Origin: Mucilaginibacter saanensis
GTDB taxonomy: Bacteria; Bacteroidota; Bacteroidia; Sphingobacteriales; Sphingobacteriaceae
NCBI RefSeq assembly: GCF_014200575.1
Contig: NZ_JACHBZ010000023.1
Location: 4,686 to 68,685, forward strand
DNA: 64,000 nucleotides
Direction of reading: 5' to 3'
Shown: positions 24,937-33,101 of the stretch, in pieces
Layout: every line of letters starts with the position of its first letter
How positions within the stretch are numbered: the first letter of the stretch is position 1
Translations under genes and position numbers: made by a program
Notes under the pieces: generated by a model
What the model saw: only the letters and a program-made list of their open reading frames with translations
Databases searched by the model: none
Told to the model about the DNA's origin: nothing

Positions 24937-25632
24937 TTACGATTTGTAGATGATTAACTGCCAGCGGAATGGCCAATGCCATGTTAAATTATAGTTATCA
25001 ATTTCTGCATTTTTCAATAATGTTACTAATTCATGCTTTTTAAAGGCACGTTTTACCGAAAGTGGGCCATCGTTACGTACCATTTTGTTGCGGGTAAAAA
25101 TGTGTGTAATGGCAATAACGGCGTAGTAAAGCAGCCAATGGCGGTGCAGATCGGTAATAATGATGCCTTTACGTGCCGATGACTGCATGTTTTTGATAAG
25201 CTGTATCCAGTGCTCGTCGTTAAAGTGATGTGTAAACAGGCTGCTGATAATAATATCGTAGCAATTGATATTGCTATCGGCGATAACGTCGGTAAGCAGA
25301 TAATTGATATTATAGAACCCGGCAGATTCCTGGCGGGCAAAGGTAATGGCGGCCGGTGCAGCATCAAGCCCGGTGAGTTTTAATGGGAGCTTATTGCGGG
25401 CAGCCCATTTGTCAATGGCAATTAGGGCATCGCCCCCACCGCAGCCCCAATCACTTACGGAATAACCAGAACGGACAGGGAATTTTTTTAAGGCTTTGAT
25501 TAATTTTTTGTGCCCACCAAACCAGGCGTTTACTTTGCCTAATCCGGCTAAAACGGGTGCAATTTCGCTTACAGGTAGGTCAAAGTCGTCCATTATTTCG
25601 GCGTCAAAGGCGCGTATCCTTAAATCGGTCAT
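24937..25632 (-). CDS. Class I SAM methyltransferase of the type III PKS operon
   Basis: The 231-residue protein has a Rossmann-type methyltransferase core: motif I VSDWGCGGGDALIAI (~58-72), acidic LTGLDAAP (motif II), IIISSLFTHHF (motif IV). No membrane segment is certain, although one hydrophobic helix (LLYYAVIAITHIF) near 160-172 could bind lipid. It is 18 bases downstream of the FAD oxidoreductase gene and the last of three genes that start with the type III polyketide synthase. By analogy with the srsABC and bps systems it likely methylates a hydroxyl of the phenolic or pyrone product. Confidence 0.85.
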   Translation of the reverse strand: MTDLRIRAFDAEIMDDFDLPVSEIAPVLAGLGKVNAWFGGHKKLIKALKKFPVRSGYSVSDWGCGGGDALIAIDKWAARNKLPLKLTGLDAAPAAITFARQESAGFYNINYLLTDVIADSNINCYDIIISSLFTHHFNDEHWIQLIKNMQSSARKGIIITDLHRHWLLYYAVIAITHIFTRNKMVRNDGPLSVKRAFKKHELVTLLKNAEIDNYNLTWHWPFRWQLIIYKS

Positions 25633-25650
25633 GTAGTAGATACGCCAACA

Positions 25651-26775
25651 TCAGGCAAAAGGTTTGCCGTGGGTTTTACTAATTAAAAAACGGGATACCG
25701 GGGGCAGCCCGTTTAAAATATGCAGGGTAAGTGCAGTAGTATTATTATTGCCAAATAAACGCTGTAACTGCCGCCCTATCCAAAGGCGTTGAGCAAATTG
25801 GTGGTTCCAGCTTTGGGTGTAATCTGTTTCGAGGTTCGCCCGCGTGCGCTCGTCAAATTTGCCCGTTTGGTAATGGATGAGGATTTTTTCGGATAGTATT
25901 TTGGCCGAGTGGATAGCCATGGTCATGCCGTTACCGCACAGAGGGGCTATCATTCCGGCCGTGTCGCCGCTCATCAGGATATGGTTATCAACCGGGGCTT
26001 TTTTTTCAAAAGATATTTCGTTAATCACTTCGGGCTTGTCAAGCAAAAACTCGGCATTGCTGAAAATATCATTGAGGTATGGGTTTTTACGGATCACGTT
26101 TTCTTCCAGAGCCTGCAAGGTGCCATATTTGCGCAGATCGTCACGGTGGGCCATATAGCACATGCAATAGCGGTCGCCATCTGTTTTACTTACCCCGCAG
26201 TAGCCGTCTTTATAGTTGTTAAGTTGGATCAGATCGTCCGGAAAATTCATCCTCACGTGAAACTTTACCGCCAGGTATGGACTGCGTTTATAAAAGAAAG
26301 GGCGTTTAAGTTTTTGATCAAGGTTGGAGCGTTTGCCAAACGAGCCGATAGCCAATCGAGCGGTTAATACACTACCTGGTGTAACCACTTCGAAATGATT
26401 GTTCACAAAGCGTATATCCTCAACCCGGGTACCAGTCATAAAGGTTACCCCTTCGGCCAGGGCTTTTTGGTAAAGGAAGTTATCAAACGTAAAGCGGCTT
26501 AAACCAAAGCCACCTAAATCAAGCTGTTGCGAAAATTTAGTGCCTGATGCTGCGGTAACCTCCAGCCTGTTAATGCGGGCAACATTTAAGGCTTCCAGAT
26601 CAATATCCAGACTGCTGAGAAAAGGGATTACCTCATTGGAGATATACTCCCCGCATACGCGGTGCATGGGGTAAGTTTTTTTTTCGATCACTGTAACTTT
26701 AAGCCCTGCCCTGTTGAGCAATATGGCGTTAAATAAGCCTGCCAGGCCGCCGCCAATTACAATTACATCGCTCAT
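25651..26775 (-). CDS. FAD-dependent oxidoreductase (geranylgeranyl-reductase/hydroxylase type) of the type III PKS operon
   Basis: The 374-residue flavoprotein starts with the FAD-binding loop VIVIGGGLAGLFNAILLNRAG (GxGxxG, 8-13; broken into strands). It has VIEKKTYPMHRVCGEYIS, the family motif in which a Cys-Gly-Glu follows the first Rossmann unit, and the second FAD motif MSGDTAGMIAPLCGNGMTMA (~264-283). Members reduce isoprenoid double bonds or hydroxylate aromatic lipids. Its position three bases after the polyketide synthase stop suggests it oxidises that product, as the flavoprotein SrsC does for alkylresorcinols. Substrate is inferred only. Confidence 0.85.
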   Translation of the reverse strand: MSDVIVIGGGLAGLFNAILLNRAGLKVTVIEKKTYPMHRVCGEYISNEVIPFLSSLDIDLEALNVARINRLEVTAASGTKFSQQLDLGGFGLSRFTFDNFLYQKALAEGVTFMTGTRVEDIRFVNNHFEVVTPGSVLTARLAIGSFGKRSNLDQKLKRPFFYKRSPYLAVKFHVRMNFPDDLIQLNNYKDGYCGVSKTDGDRYCMCYMAHRDDLRKYGTLQALEENVIRKNPYLNDIFSNAEFLLDKPEVINEISFEKKAPVDNHILMSGDTAGMIAPLCGNGMTMAIHSAKILSEKILIHYQTGKFDERTRANLETDYTQSWNHQFAQRLWIGRQLQRLFGNNNTTALTLHILNGLPPVSRFLISKTHGKPFA

Positions 26776-26778
26776 CGG

Positions 26779-27888
26779 TTAATGCATTTCCAGTATCATA
26801 CCTTCAACCGTTAAACCGGGGCCAAAGGCAAAACTCATTATTTTTTGGCCTTGTAGATTTTGCGCTGCCAGCATTTTTTGCAACACAAATAATATAGTAG
26901 CCGATGACATGTTGCCATACTCCTGCAAAGTTTGATAGGCAAAGGCGTTACTTTCCTCGGGGAGTTCAAGAGCTTGTTCCACAGCTTCCAGTATTTTACG
27001 GCCGCCGGGGTGTACGGCATAGGCCGTGATTTGCCCGGCATCAAGCTTTACCTTTTGTAAAAAGCGGGTGCTTAACGCTTTGATATGTTTTTTAATTTGT
27101 TTGGATACCCGTGAGGTAAGCTTCATTTCGAAACCGGTATTACCCACATACCAACCCATATCGTCACGGGCTTCGGTCACAAATTCTGTATAAAAGTTTT
27201 TTAGTAATAAGTGTGTTCCCTTGCCTAATCTGTTAGCCGTATTTTCGACCAGAACTGCCGCAGCCCCGTCACTAAACAGGGAGTTGGCCACCCAGTTATC
27301 CAGCGTGTTCTCTTTTTGAAAGTGCAGGGTACATAGTTCAACGCTTACAATCAACACTTTGGCATTAGGCTCGGCCCGGCAAATATAATCGGCCACCTTT
27401 AAGCCGTTTATGGCACCGTAACAGCCCATGAAATTAATACAGGTACGTTCGGTATCGCGGTTTAACTGTAGCTGTTCAACCAGCTCAATGTCAATACCAG
27501 GCGCGTGCATGCCGGTGCAGCTAATGGTAATAAGATGGGTTATCTGTTGCAGGGTACCCTCCTCAAAGCCTTGCAGGCAATTTTTTACGGCATTAACAGC
27601 GATGGATATAGCTTCTTTCTGATAAAACCGTAAACGTTTTTGTGTGTCTGGAAAGGGTTCCAGATTGGCTGTCTGCTCGAAAAAGGTATATTGAGAAGGA
27701 TCATTGGAGCCAAAATCGGGAATCACGGAGTAGCGGTAATCAATACCCGAATGATCATATATGCTTTTGAGCCGCGCAGCGTTAGTTGCATCCAACCCAA
27801 AGGCATTCACCATAAAATGGTAAATATCATCTTGCGCAATACGGTTGTCGGGGTTGGCTATCCCTATAGCACTTATGCAACTATCCAT
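26779..27888 (-). CDS. Type III polyketide synthase (chalcone/stilbene synthase family)
   Basis: The 369-residue protein has the complete type III PKS triad: catalytic Cys156 in INFMGCYGAINGLK, His293 in AVHPGGRKILEA and Asn326 in YGNMSSATILF. The family loop near the C-terminus is AFGPGLTVE. Such enzymes extend an acyl-CoA or acyl-ACP starter with malonyl units and cyclise it to an alkylresorcinol, alkylpyrone or related ring. It heads a three-gene operon with a flavoprotein and a methyltransferase. Starter unit and ring type cannot be read from sequence. Confidence 0.93.
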   Translation of the reverse strand: MDSCISAIGIANPDNRIAQDDIYHFMVNAFGLDATNAARLKSIYDHSGIDYRYSVIPDFGSNDPSQYTFFEQTANLEPFPDTQKRLRFYQKEAISIAVNAVKNCLQGFEEGTLQQITHLITISCTGMHAPGIDIELVEQLQLNRDTERTCINFMGCYGAINGLKVADYICRAEPNAKVLIVSVELCTLHFQKENTLDNWVANSLFSDGAAAVLVENTANRLGKGTHLLLKNFYTEFVTEARDDMGWYVGNTGFEMKLTSRVSKQIKKHIKALSTRFLQKVKLDAGQITAYAVHPGGRKILEAVEQALELPEESNAFAYQTLQEYGNMSSATILFVLQKMLAAQNLQGQKIMSFAFGPGLTVEGMILEMH

Positions 27889-27899
27889 TTATAATTTAT

Positions 27900-27983
27900 T
27901 TTAGTATCAGGTAATTAGTATCAGGTATCATGACTTTTGTAGCCCAGCATAAAAATTGCTTCGGTCATGATACCTGATACTAA
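27900..27983. repeat. Inverted and direct repeat between yceI-like and type III PKS genes
   Basis: A perfect 20-bp inverted repeat (27915-27934 with 27964-27983) has a 29-base spacer. The left arm word TTAGTATCAGGTA also occurs as a direct repeat at 27900-27912. It lies between two genes on the minus strand, so it may terminate the yceI-like transcript or act in the leader of the PKS operon. Confidence 0.7.
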
Positions 27984-27989
27984 TCTACG

Positions 27990-28526
27990 CTACTTGCTGA
28001 TCTCGGTATTTACCACAACTGTAGCTTCATCTGCCAGGATCATATTTTTGCCTCCAATGCCAAAATCGCTCCGGTTTATTTTAAAGCTACCATTAAAAAC
28101 CGCGGTGCTCCCGGTTTCTGTATAGGTAAAAGGTACTTCAATCAACTTTGTTTTATCTTTTATAGTTACGTTAAAACTGCCGGTATAGTTGTCTCCGCTT
28201 TTATGTTTAAATGATACTGATTTCAAGGTGATTTTTGGATAGGTAGTTACATTGAAATAATCATCGCTTTTTAAGTGGGTATCGCGCATGTTGTTGTCGG
28301 TATTAATGGAGCTGGCATCAACAGAAGCTGCAATAATACTGCTTGTTAAATTGGTAGGTTTAAATTGTATATCTGCCTGTAAGCCGCTAAAATTGCCGTT
28401 GGTATTAATACCCAGGTTTTTAATTTTAAAAGTAATTACCGATTTGGTAATGGTTGTTTTTACTTGTGCAAAGGCGTTGGTTACTAATATGGCTAAAATA
28501 GCAGCAGTATAAATTCTTTTCATCAT
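27990..28526 (-). CDS. YceI family lipid-binding protein
   Basis: The ~178-residue protein starts at ATG 28526 (the frame also offers TTG 28535). It has a signal peptide (about 1-20, ending AFA-Q) and a YceI lipocalin-like beta-barrel: VITFKIKNLGINTNGNFSG, DTHLKSDDYFNVTTYPKITL, TGSFNVTIKDKTKLIEVPF and INRSDFGIGG. Solved members bind long isoprenoid chains such as polyprenyl phosphates or quinones in the periplasm. Its place between a type III PKS operon and a UbiA prenyltransferase suggests it may carry their lipid product or substrate. Confidence 0.88.
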   Translation of the reverse strand: MMKRIYTAAILAILVTNAFAQVKTTITKSVITFKIKNLGINTNGNFSGLQADIQFKPTNLTSSIIAASVDASSINTDNNMRDTHLKSDDYFNVTTYPKITLKSVSFKHKSGDNYTGSFNVTIKDKTKLIEVPFTYTETGSTAVFNGSFKINRSDFGIGGKNMILADEATVVVNTEISK

Positions 28527-28545
28527 GGAATACAAACGTTGTTTT

Positions 28546-28553
28546 CAAACATA
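28546..28553 (-). promoter_or_regulatory. Candidate -7 promoter box of the yceI-like gene
   Basis: Read on the minus strand the sequence is TATGTTTG (TAnnTTTG), 20 bases before the ATG at 28526. No clear -33 TTTG is present. Confidence 0.4.
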
Positions 28554-28607
28554 ACATATTATGTAATACTAATTTTAAAAAATAATTTCTACAAGCAGGT
28601 ATGTTTT

Positions 28608-28619
28608 ACGTATATACGT
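28608..28619. promoter_or_regulatory. 12-bp perfect palindrome in the divergent yceI/ubiA region
   Basis: ACGTATATACGT reads the same on both strands and lies between the two divergent starts (28526 and 28702). The dyad could be an operator for both genes; chance cannot be excluded in AT-rich DNA. Confidence 0.3.
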
Positions 28620-28701
28620 TACTAGGAGTATACCCGGTTGCCTTAAAAAATTATATAATATTTACCATAATTTTCCTGCTTAAAAAACTAAACTTTACTG
28701 C

Positions 28702-29589
28702 ATGAAATGGAAGCAAATTGTACCTACTCCGTCGGCCTGGGCTCACCTGCGGTTTGTTTTTTCGGTTTTTTTGTTGCCGGTATATCTGTTTGCCTTTAGC
28801 CAGGCGCCGGTTATTCATGCTGCACAGGCTATACTTATATTTTTGATATGGCATTTGCTGGCTTTCCCGGCAAGTAATGGTTATAATAGTTATTTTGACC
28901 GAGACGAGGAGAGTATTGCCTTATTGGCCAAGCCGCCTGAGGTGGATATAAGCCTGTACTATTTTTCTATATTACTGGAGGCCGTTGCTTTTTTATTAGG
29001 TTTTTTGGTAGGTTGGCAATTTGCATTTGCCGTGTTGTTATATGGCATTATGTCAAAATTATATAGTCATCCCGCCACGCGGTTAAAAAAGTATCCTATC
29101 ATCAGTTTCCTTACTGTTTTCTTTTTCCAGGGGGCGTTTATTTACTATACCACCTATTCGGCACTGATGGGTTTAAGCCTGCTGAGGCACTGGGATACCG
29201 GGTTTATTGTTGCAGGCGCTATATGTTCATGCCTGATCGGGGCCTCTTATCCTTTAACCCAGGTTTATCAGCATGCAGAGGATAGCCGTCGTGGCGACCG
29301 CACGCTGAGCTTGTTGCTGGGTTATAAAGGATCATTCATTTTTTCGGGGATACTATTTGCAGCGGGGATTGCCTTATCATGGTATTATTGGCACTCTAAA
29401 GAGATGATGATGTATTTTTACTTTTTTCTACTTTGCGCGCTGCCTATATTTTTGTTTTTTAATTACTGGTTTTATAAGGTTGGCCAATCAACCGGAAATG
29501 CTAATTATAAAAATGCCATGCGCATGAATTTCCTGAGCTCTGGCTGTATGCTGGTTTATTTTGGGGTGTTGGCGGTGTGGGGGAGGTAA
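28702..29589 (+). CDS. UbiA family prenyltransferase
   Basis: The 295-residue protein has eight or nine hydrophobic helices and the two aspartate-rich UbiA motifs: NGYNSYFDRDEES (59-71) and AEDSRRGDRTLS (~195-206). UbiA enzymes transfer a polyprenyl group from a diphosphate to an aromatic or other acceptor inside the membrane. It is divergent from the yceI-like gene and close to the type III PKS operon, so a prenylated phenolic lipid is a reasonable guess. Heme O or menaquinone synthesis seems less likely because no matching neighbours are present and the motif spacing differs slightly. Confidence 0.85.
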   Translation: MKWKQIVPTPSAWAHLRFVFSVFLLPVYLFAFSQAPVIHAAQAILIFLIWHLLAFPASNGYNSYFDRDEESIALLAKPPEVDISLYYFSILLEAVAFLLGFLVGWQFAFAVLLYGIMSKLYSHPATRLKKYPIISFLTVFFFQGAFIYYTTYSALMGLSLLRHWDTGFIVAGAICSCLIGASYPLTQVYQHAEDSRRGDRTLSLLLGYKGSFIFSGILFAAGIALSWYYWHSKEMMMYFYFFLLCALPIFLFFNYWFYKVGQSTGNANYKNAMRMNFLSSGCMLVYFGVLAVWGR

Positions 29590-30005
29590 TTATTGCTGGT
29601 GATAATATTTACAATAATTATTTAAACTTTGGCTTTGTCCGCTTCCCGGCTTTGTCAAAACAAGTGTTCGGAAGAATCAAAACAGATGACCTGCGCCCCT
29701 TTTTTGGCTAAAGCCCTATATGTTTTACTTATATTCCGTTGGTTAAAACCAACGGCAATGGCAAATTAAATGGTTTTCTATTCATTGCCATCGCATTTAT
29801 GGAGCGGATAACCTTGTATTCCGTTTGTTAAAACCAACGGGAATGATAAAGTAGATGATTTTCTATTCATTGCCGTCCCATTTATGGAGCGGATAGCTAA
29901 ACCCCTGTTGGTTTTAGCCAAATATTAATAGGTTGTTGCTATTAAGACCGATAATGGCGTTGCTTTTACACCGTGGTAATTATCCCAACATTATTTTCAA
30001 ACTTC
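29590..30005. other. Gene-free stretch holding a repeat element
   Basis: No coding frame of note on either strand. The region from 29701 to 29923 is the repeat element listed separately; the flanks show nothing recognisable. Confidence 0.6.
29701..29923. repeat. MITE-like element with 85-bp tandem units and inverted ends
   Basis: The ends are inverted: TTTTTGGCTAAAGCC at 29701-29715 and the complement of ATTTGGCTAAAACC near 29909-29923. Inside, an ~85-bp unit occurs twice in tandem (29733-29817 and 29818-~29902). Each unit starts with ATTCCGTTGGTTAAAACCAACGG or a one-base variant, itself a palindromic hairpin, and ends in CATTTATGGAGCGGATA. No transposase is coded. The layout suggests a non-autonomous, dispersed intergenic element. 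Confidence 0.65.
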
Positions 30006-31316
30006 CTAAAACTCCACGTGTGCCCTTAATGAAAATACGTTCACCGGGCCGCGGTCTTTATTATAAGCAGGGTTCAGGATAAACTGATAATCAGGTGTGA
30101 GCCAGAATTTCTTTTGAAATGCATTTATTTTATAATACAGCTCTGCAATAAGCTCATGGGCGTAGTTGAGCTTACCATCGCCAATAATAAAACCGTAACC
30201 ACCGGCAGCCAGGTAATCACGATGCTGTTGCGATATACCGTTGGCTACAAATGCCAACCCCAGTTCATCATCTGCCCGTTTCCAGGAACTGCCTTTAAGC
30301 ACCCCGCCAAAACTCAGGGAGCGGTCAATCTCCGTAAAGTACCAGGTTTCGGTTTTGCCGTCGTTGTAGCTTATTTTGGCAAACACGCCAAAATCTTTAC
30401 TCAGATACTGATCGGCACTGATGCCAAAACCATATTTGTGTTTACCATAGGTAAGATTAGTATCCACTACAGGATTTACCGGATTTATAGCCAGTGCCTG
30501 GCTATAAACACCCATTTTGCCATTATTCCTGAAAGCCAGTACACGTACGGTTCCTTTATTGCCATTGATGGTGTAACGGCGCTCATACTCCATGGTTTGC
30601 GTGTTTGCCTTGCCTATTTTGGCATCCCAAATGGCGCCGTTGGCTGTAGTGGTTGACATGGTGAAGGCAAAGCGCAGCGTCCAGTTGGGTTGTCCCAGCT
30701 CTAAATGAGTACCTAAAACATAGCCTCTGGTATTGGCCGGATAATCCCAGGCGCCATTATCCATTAATGCCCAGTTCATGAATTGCGTACGCGGATCATG
30801 GCTAAATTCATTGCCGTCATAAAAATCGGCCATGCCAAATTTACCTGCCGTAATTGAAAAGTAACGTTTACTTTTTAGGCCGGCCAGTTGGTTATTATCA
30901 TCGGTTAGGGTGTCTTTTTCTGTACCCCACTCAAAATTCTGAGTAAAGTACAGGCGTGCAATATATATTTTAGGTTCGGTAGCCCCTACGCGGAAAGTTT
31001 CGCCGTTAGGGAAACCCGCTAAGCCAAGTGTTTTGCTTAATCCTGAGCCACCAGAAAGCTCCGGATTAAAAATAGCTTCGGCTCCTTTCCACAAACGCGC
31101 TGCGCCAAAAAGGGTTGTAGTGATAGAGCTTTGTGTTTCTGATTTGGTAAGTAAGCTGTTGGCTCCGGTATAGTCGGCACCAAAGGATGGCTTATATTGA
31201 GTAATAACAGTTTGCTGGAAATGGAAATTAAAGCGTTGCTGCTTAAGAGTATCTTGTGCTTGCACAAGCAAGGTGAAATTCAGGAACAGAACAATAATCA
31301 ATAAGGTTTTTTTCAT
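30006..31316 (-). CDS. Carbohydrate-selective porin (OprB-like)
   Basis: The start is ATG 31316 (MKKTLLIIVLFLNFTLLVQA, a clean signal peptide ending AQA-Q); the open frame runs 31 codons further but without a signal-like N-terminus. The ~436-residue mature protein is a beta-barrel with strand pattern of OprB porins: FNFHFQQTVITQYKPSF, FNPELSGGSGLS, ITAGKFGMADFYDGN, and the final aromatic residue F. OprB porins let sugars cross the outer membrane. No sugar catabolic genes lie nearby, so the substrate is unknown. Confidence 0.82.
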   Translation of the reverse strand: MKKTLLIIVLFLNFTLLVQAQDTLKQQRFNFHFQQTVITQYKPSFGADYTGANSLLTKSETQSSITTTLFGAARLWKGAEAIFNPELSGGSGLSKTLGLAGFPNGETFRVGATEPKIYIARLYFTQNFEWGTEKDTLTDDNNQLAGLKSKRYFSITAGKFGMADFYDGNEFSHDPRTQFMNWALMDNGAWDYPANTRGYVLGTHLELGQPNWTLRFAFTMSTTTANGAIWDAKIGKANTQTMEYERRYTINGNKGTVRVLAFRNNGKMGVYSQALAINPVNPVVDTNLTYGKHKYGFGISADQYLSKDFGVFAKISYNDGKTETWYFTEIDRSLSFGGVLKGSSWKRADDELGLAFVANGISQQHRDYLAAGGYGFIIGDGKLNYAHELIAELYYKINAFQKKFWLTPDYQFILNPAYNKDRGPVNVFSLRAHVEF

Positions 31317-31356
31317 AAGCCCAATTTTTGCGCAAAGAAAGCAAACTTTATTTAGT

Positions 31357-32004
31357 TTACAGCCCGCACTCCTGATAAAACTGTTGCAAATAAGCGGCCA
31401 TAAAATCATGTCGTTGCTGGGCCAACTGTTTTCCGGTGGCGGTGTTCATTTTATCTTTAAGCAATAAAAGCTTTTCGTAAAAGTGATTAATGGTAGGAGC
31501 CGACGAGTTTTTATACTCTTCTTTGCTCATGTTCAGGTTAGGTTTAATTTCCGGATTATATAATTCCCGGCCTTTAAAACCACCGTAGGTAAACGCCCGG
31601 GCAATGCCTATAGCGCCAATGGCATCAAGACGGTCCGCATCCTGCACTATGGCCAGTTCGGGAGAGTGAAATACCGTTTTGCCAAAACTTGATTTGAATG
31701 ACATGTTCCTGATGATCTGCTGCACATGCTCAATAACGGTTGCATCAACATTCACACTACGCAGATACTGGCCTGCGGTAAACGGGCCTATTTCTTCATC
31801 TCCATTATGGAATTTGCTGTCGGCAATATCATGTAGTAAGGCTGCGAGTTCAACAGTGAGCAGATGCGCTTCCTCGGTTTGAGCAATGAGTTTGGCGTTG
31901 GTCCAAACGCGGTGTATGTGCCACCAATCATGCCCACCTTCGGCGTTTTTAAGGGTTTCGCGTACAAATTGTACGGTTGTTTCAATAAGTTTACCGTTTT
32001 CCAT
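31357..32004 (-). CDS. HD-domain phosphohydrolase
   Basis: Start is ATG 32004 (MENGKLIETT); TTG 32013 is the alternative. The ~215-residue protein has the HD motifs: GGHDWWHIHRVW (first His), ALLHDIADSKF (His-Asp pair) and AIVQDADRLDAIGAIGIAR (closing Asp). This is the YpgQ/YedJ type of soluble metal-dependent phosphohydrolase, some of which act on nucleotides. The physiological substrate is not known. It lies 40 bases upstream of the porin gene on the same strand. Confidence 0.85.
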   Translation of the reverse strand: MENGKLIETTVQFVRETLKNAEGGHDWWHIHRVWTNAKLIAQTEEAHLLTVELAALLHDIADSKFHNGDEEIGPFTAGQYLRSVNVDATVIEHVQQIIRNMSFKSSFGKTVFHSPELAIVQDADRLDAIGAIGIARAFTYGGFKGRELYNPEIKPNLNMSKEEYKNSSAPTINHFYEKLLLLKDKMNTATGKQLAQQRHDFMAAYLQQFYQECGL

Positions 32005-32040
32005 CTGCTGCAAAATTAAGCGAAAAGCTTAAAGCAGAAA

Positions 32041-32079
32041 GCTCAAAGCAAAACGAATTATCTACATTTTACTTTGAGC
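32041..32079. repeat. Imperfect hairpin downstream of the XRE gene
   Basis: GCTCAAAGCAAAACG (32041-32055) pairs with CATTTTACTTTGAGC (32065-32079) with two mismatches. It lies between the XRE and HD genes and may end the XRE transcript. Confidence 0.4.
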
Positions 32080-32113
32080 CAGGTATATTGGGATTTAATA
32101 AGCCTTTTATGTT

Positions 32114-32353
32114 TCAGACTGCAAGCACTTTTTCGGCATCTATCAGGTCGTGAACATCTACCTCTAATATGGCCGCTATCTGAAATAGCCTTTCAACAGT
32201 TATTTTAGTATATCCCAGCTCAATTTTACTGTAAGCATTTTGTGATATGCTCAACTTTGCAGCAAGATATTCCTGAGTATAATTCAGGTTTTCTCTTGTA
32301 TTCCTGATGTTAGCTGCAATTGCTTTTATTTTGAAATTCAGCATCTCTTTCAT
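32114..32353 (-). CDS. XRE-type helix-turn-helix regulator
   Basis: The 79-residue protein is a single lambda-repressor-type HTH: KAIAANIRNTRENLNYTQEY, LAAKLSISQNAYSKIELGYT and ITVERLFQIAAILEVDVHDLI. There is no extra ligand domain. Such short proteins repress nearby genes or act as antitoxins. No toxin gene is adjacent, so a plain regulator is more likely. ATG 32353 is used; ATG 32344 (MLNFK) is also possible. Confidence 0.85.
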   Translation of the reverse strand: MKEMLNFKIKAIAANIRNTRENLNYTQEYLAAKLSISQNAYSKIELGYTKITVERLFQIAAILEVDVHDLIDAEKVLAV

Positions 32354-32470
32354 CCATTTATCGTATTGGTTGTACGATAATTAACGAGATTAATGACCAA
32401 ACGGATTTCTGTTTTTTAGTTTAAATTAAAATATTTTTATTGGGGGAGTTAGGGAAGATACATATAAGTA

Positions 32471-32513
32471 TATAATAAAGGCCTTTTATCCATGATAAAA
32501 GGCCTTTATTATA
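32471..32513. terminator. Strong hairpin terminator
   Basis: A perfect 20-bp inverted repeat with a 3-base loop, built around AAAGGCCTTTTATC. It follows the stop of the TonB-like gene (32534, minus strand) by 21 bases and ends in T/A-rich sequence on both strands. Confidence 0.8.
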
Positions 32514-32533
32514 TGATAAACAAGTAAAGTAAT

Positions 32534-33031
32534 TTATTCAGGCACATCGTAACTTACCACAACCGTTGGCAACAGGGTAGCGTATTCTAAAGGCACCTGG
32601 TTATAGGATATAATGGGTTTGCGCTGGCTGTAGTATTTATAAGCTTCTTTAATGGTTGCGTTACTGGCCATAGCAGGCGGATTAAAGCTGATAGAAAAAG
32701 GGATAATAAAATCATGGAATTTTTCATGGTCAGGGATAACCCATTTATGGTTTGATTTTTTTAACGCATCAATAATGGGTTGCGTTAAAATATAATCATC
32801 GGCATAATAAATAATTATCTTTTTGATGGTTCCTTTTTCATCAGCTGTAAACTTAAATACTGCTGTACCGGTAGCCTTTTTCTTGATGATCTCGGGCGAT
32901 ACCTGCAGGCTATCTTTAAAAAAGCGGGTCATAACGGGAGCTCCTCCCTGAAAAGGAAATGCAAGCTCGGTTTGTGCCATACTGCAAACAGACGATAAAA
33001 TAGCTACGGCAAATAATATGATTTTTTTCAT
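32534..33031 (-). CDS. Small secreted protein with TonB C-terminal-like fold
   Basis: Start is ATG 33031 (MKKIILFAVAILSSVCSMAQ, signal peptide ending SMA-Q). The ~165-residue protein has a central ATGTAVFKFTADEKGTIKKIIIYY followed by DDYILTQPIIDALKKSNHKW, the order and spacing of strands and helix seen in TonB C-terminal domains, here without a membrane anchor or proline-rich linker. It is probably periplasmic. Function unknown; it could be a TonB-domain relic or a stand-alone binding protein. It is followed by a strong terminator. Confidence 0.6.
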   Translation of the reverse strand: MKKIILFAVAILSSVCSMAQTELAFPFQGGAPVMTRFFKDSLQVSPEIIKKKATGTAVFKFTADEKGTIKKIIIYYADDYILTQPIIDALKKSNHKWVIPDHEKFHDFIIPFSISFNPPAMASNATIKEAYKYYSQRKPIISYNQVPLEYATLLPTVVVSYDVPE

Positions 33032-33101
33032 CAAGATAATTTATTTTTAGGGTTATGAGCTGTCATCAGTTTTATCATTTATTGAAGCTGACAACGATCA
33101 T

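Noticed and set aside
30114..30656. 180-codon plus-strand frame inside the porin gene
   Set aside because: Antisense shadow of a beta-barrel coding region with a clear signal peptide on the other strand.
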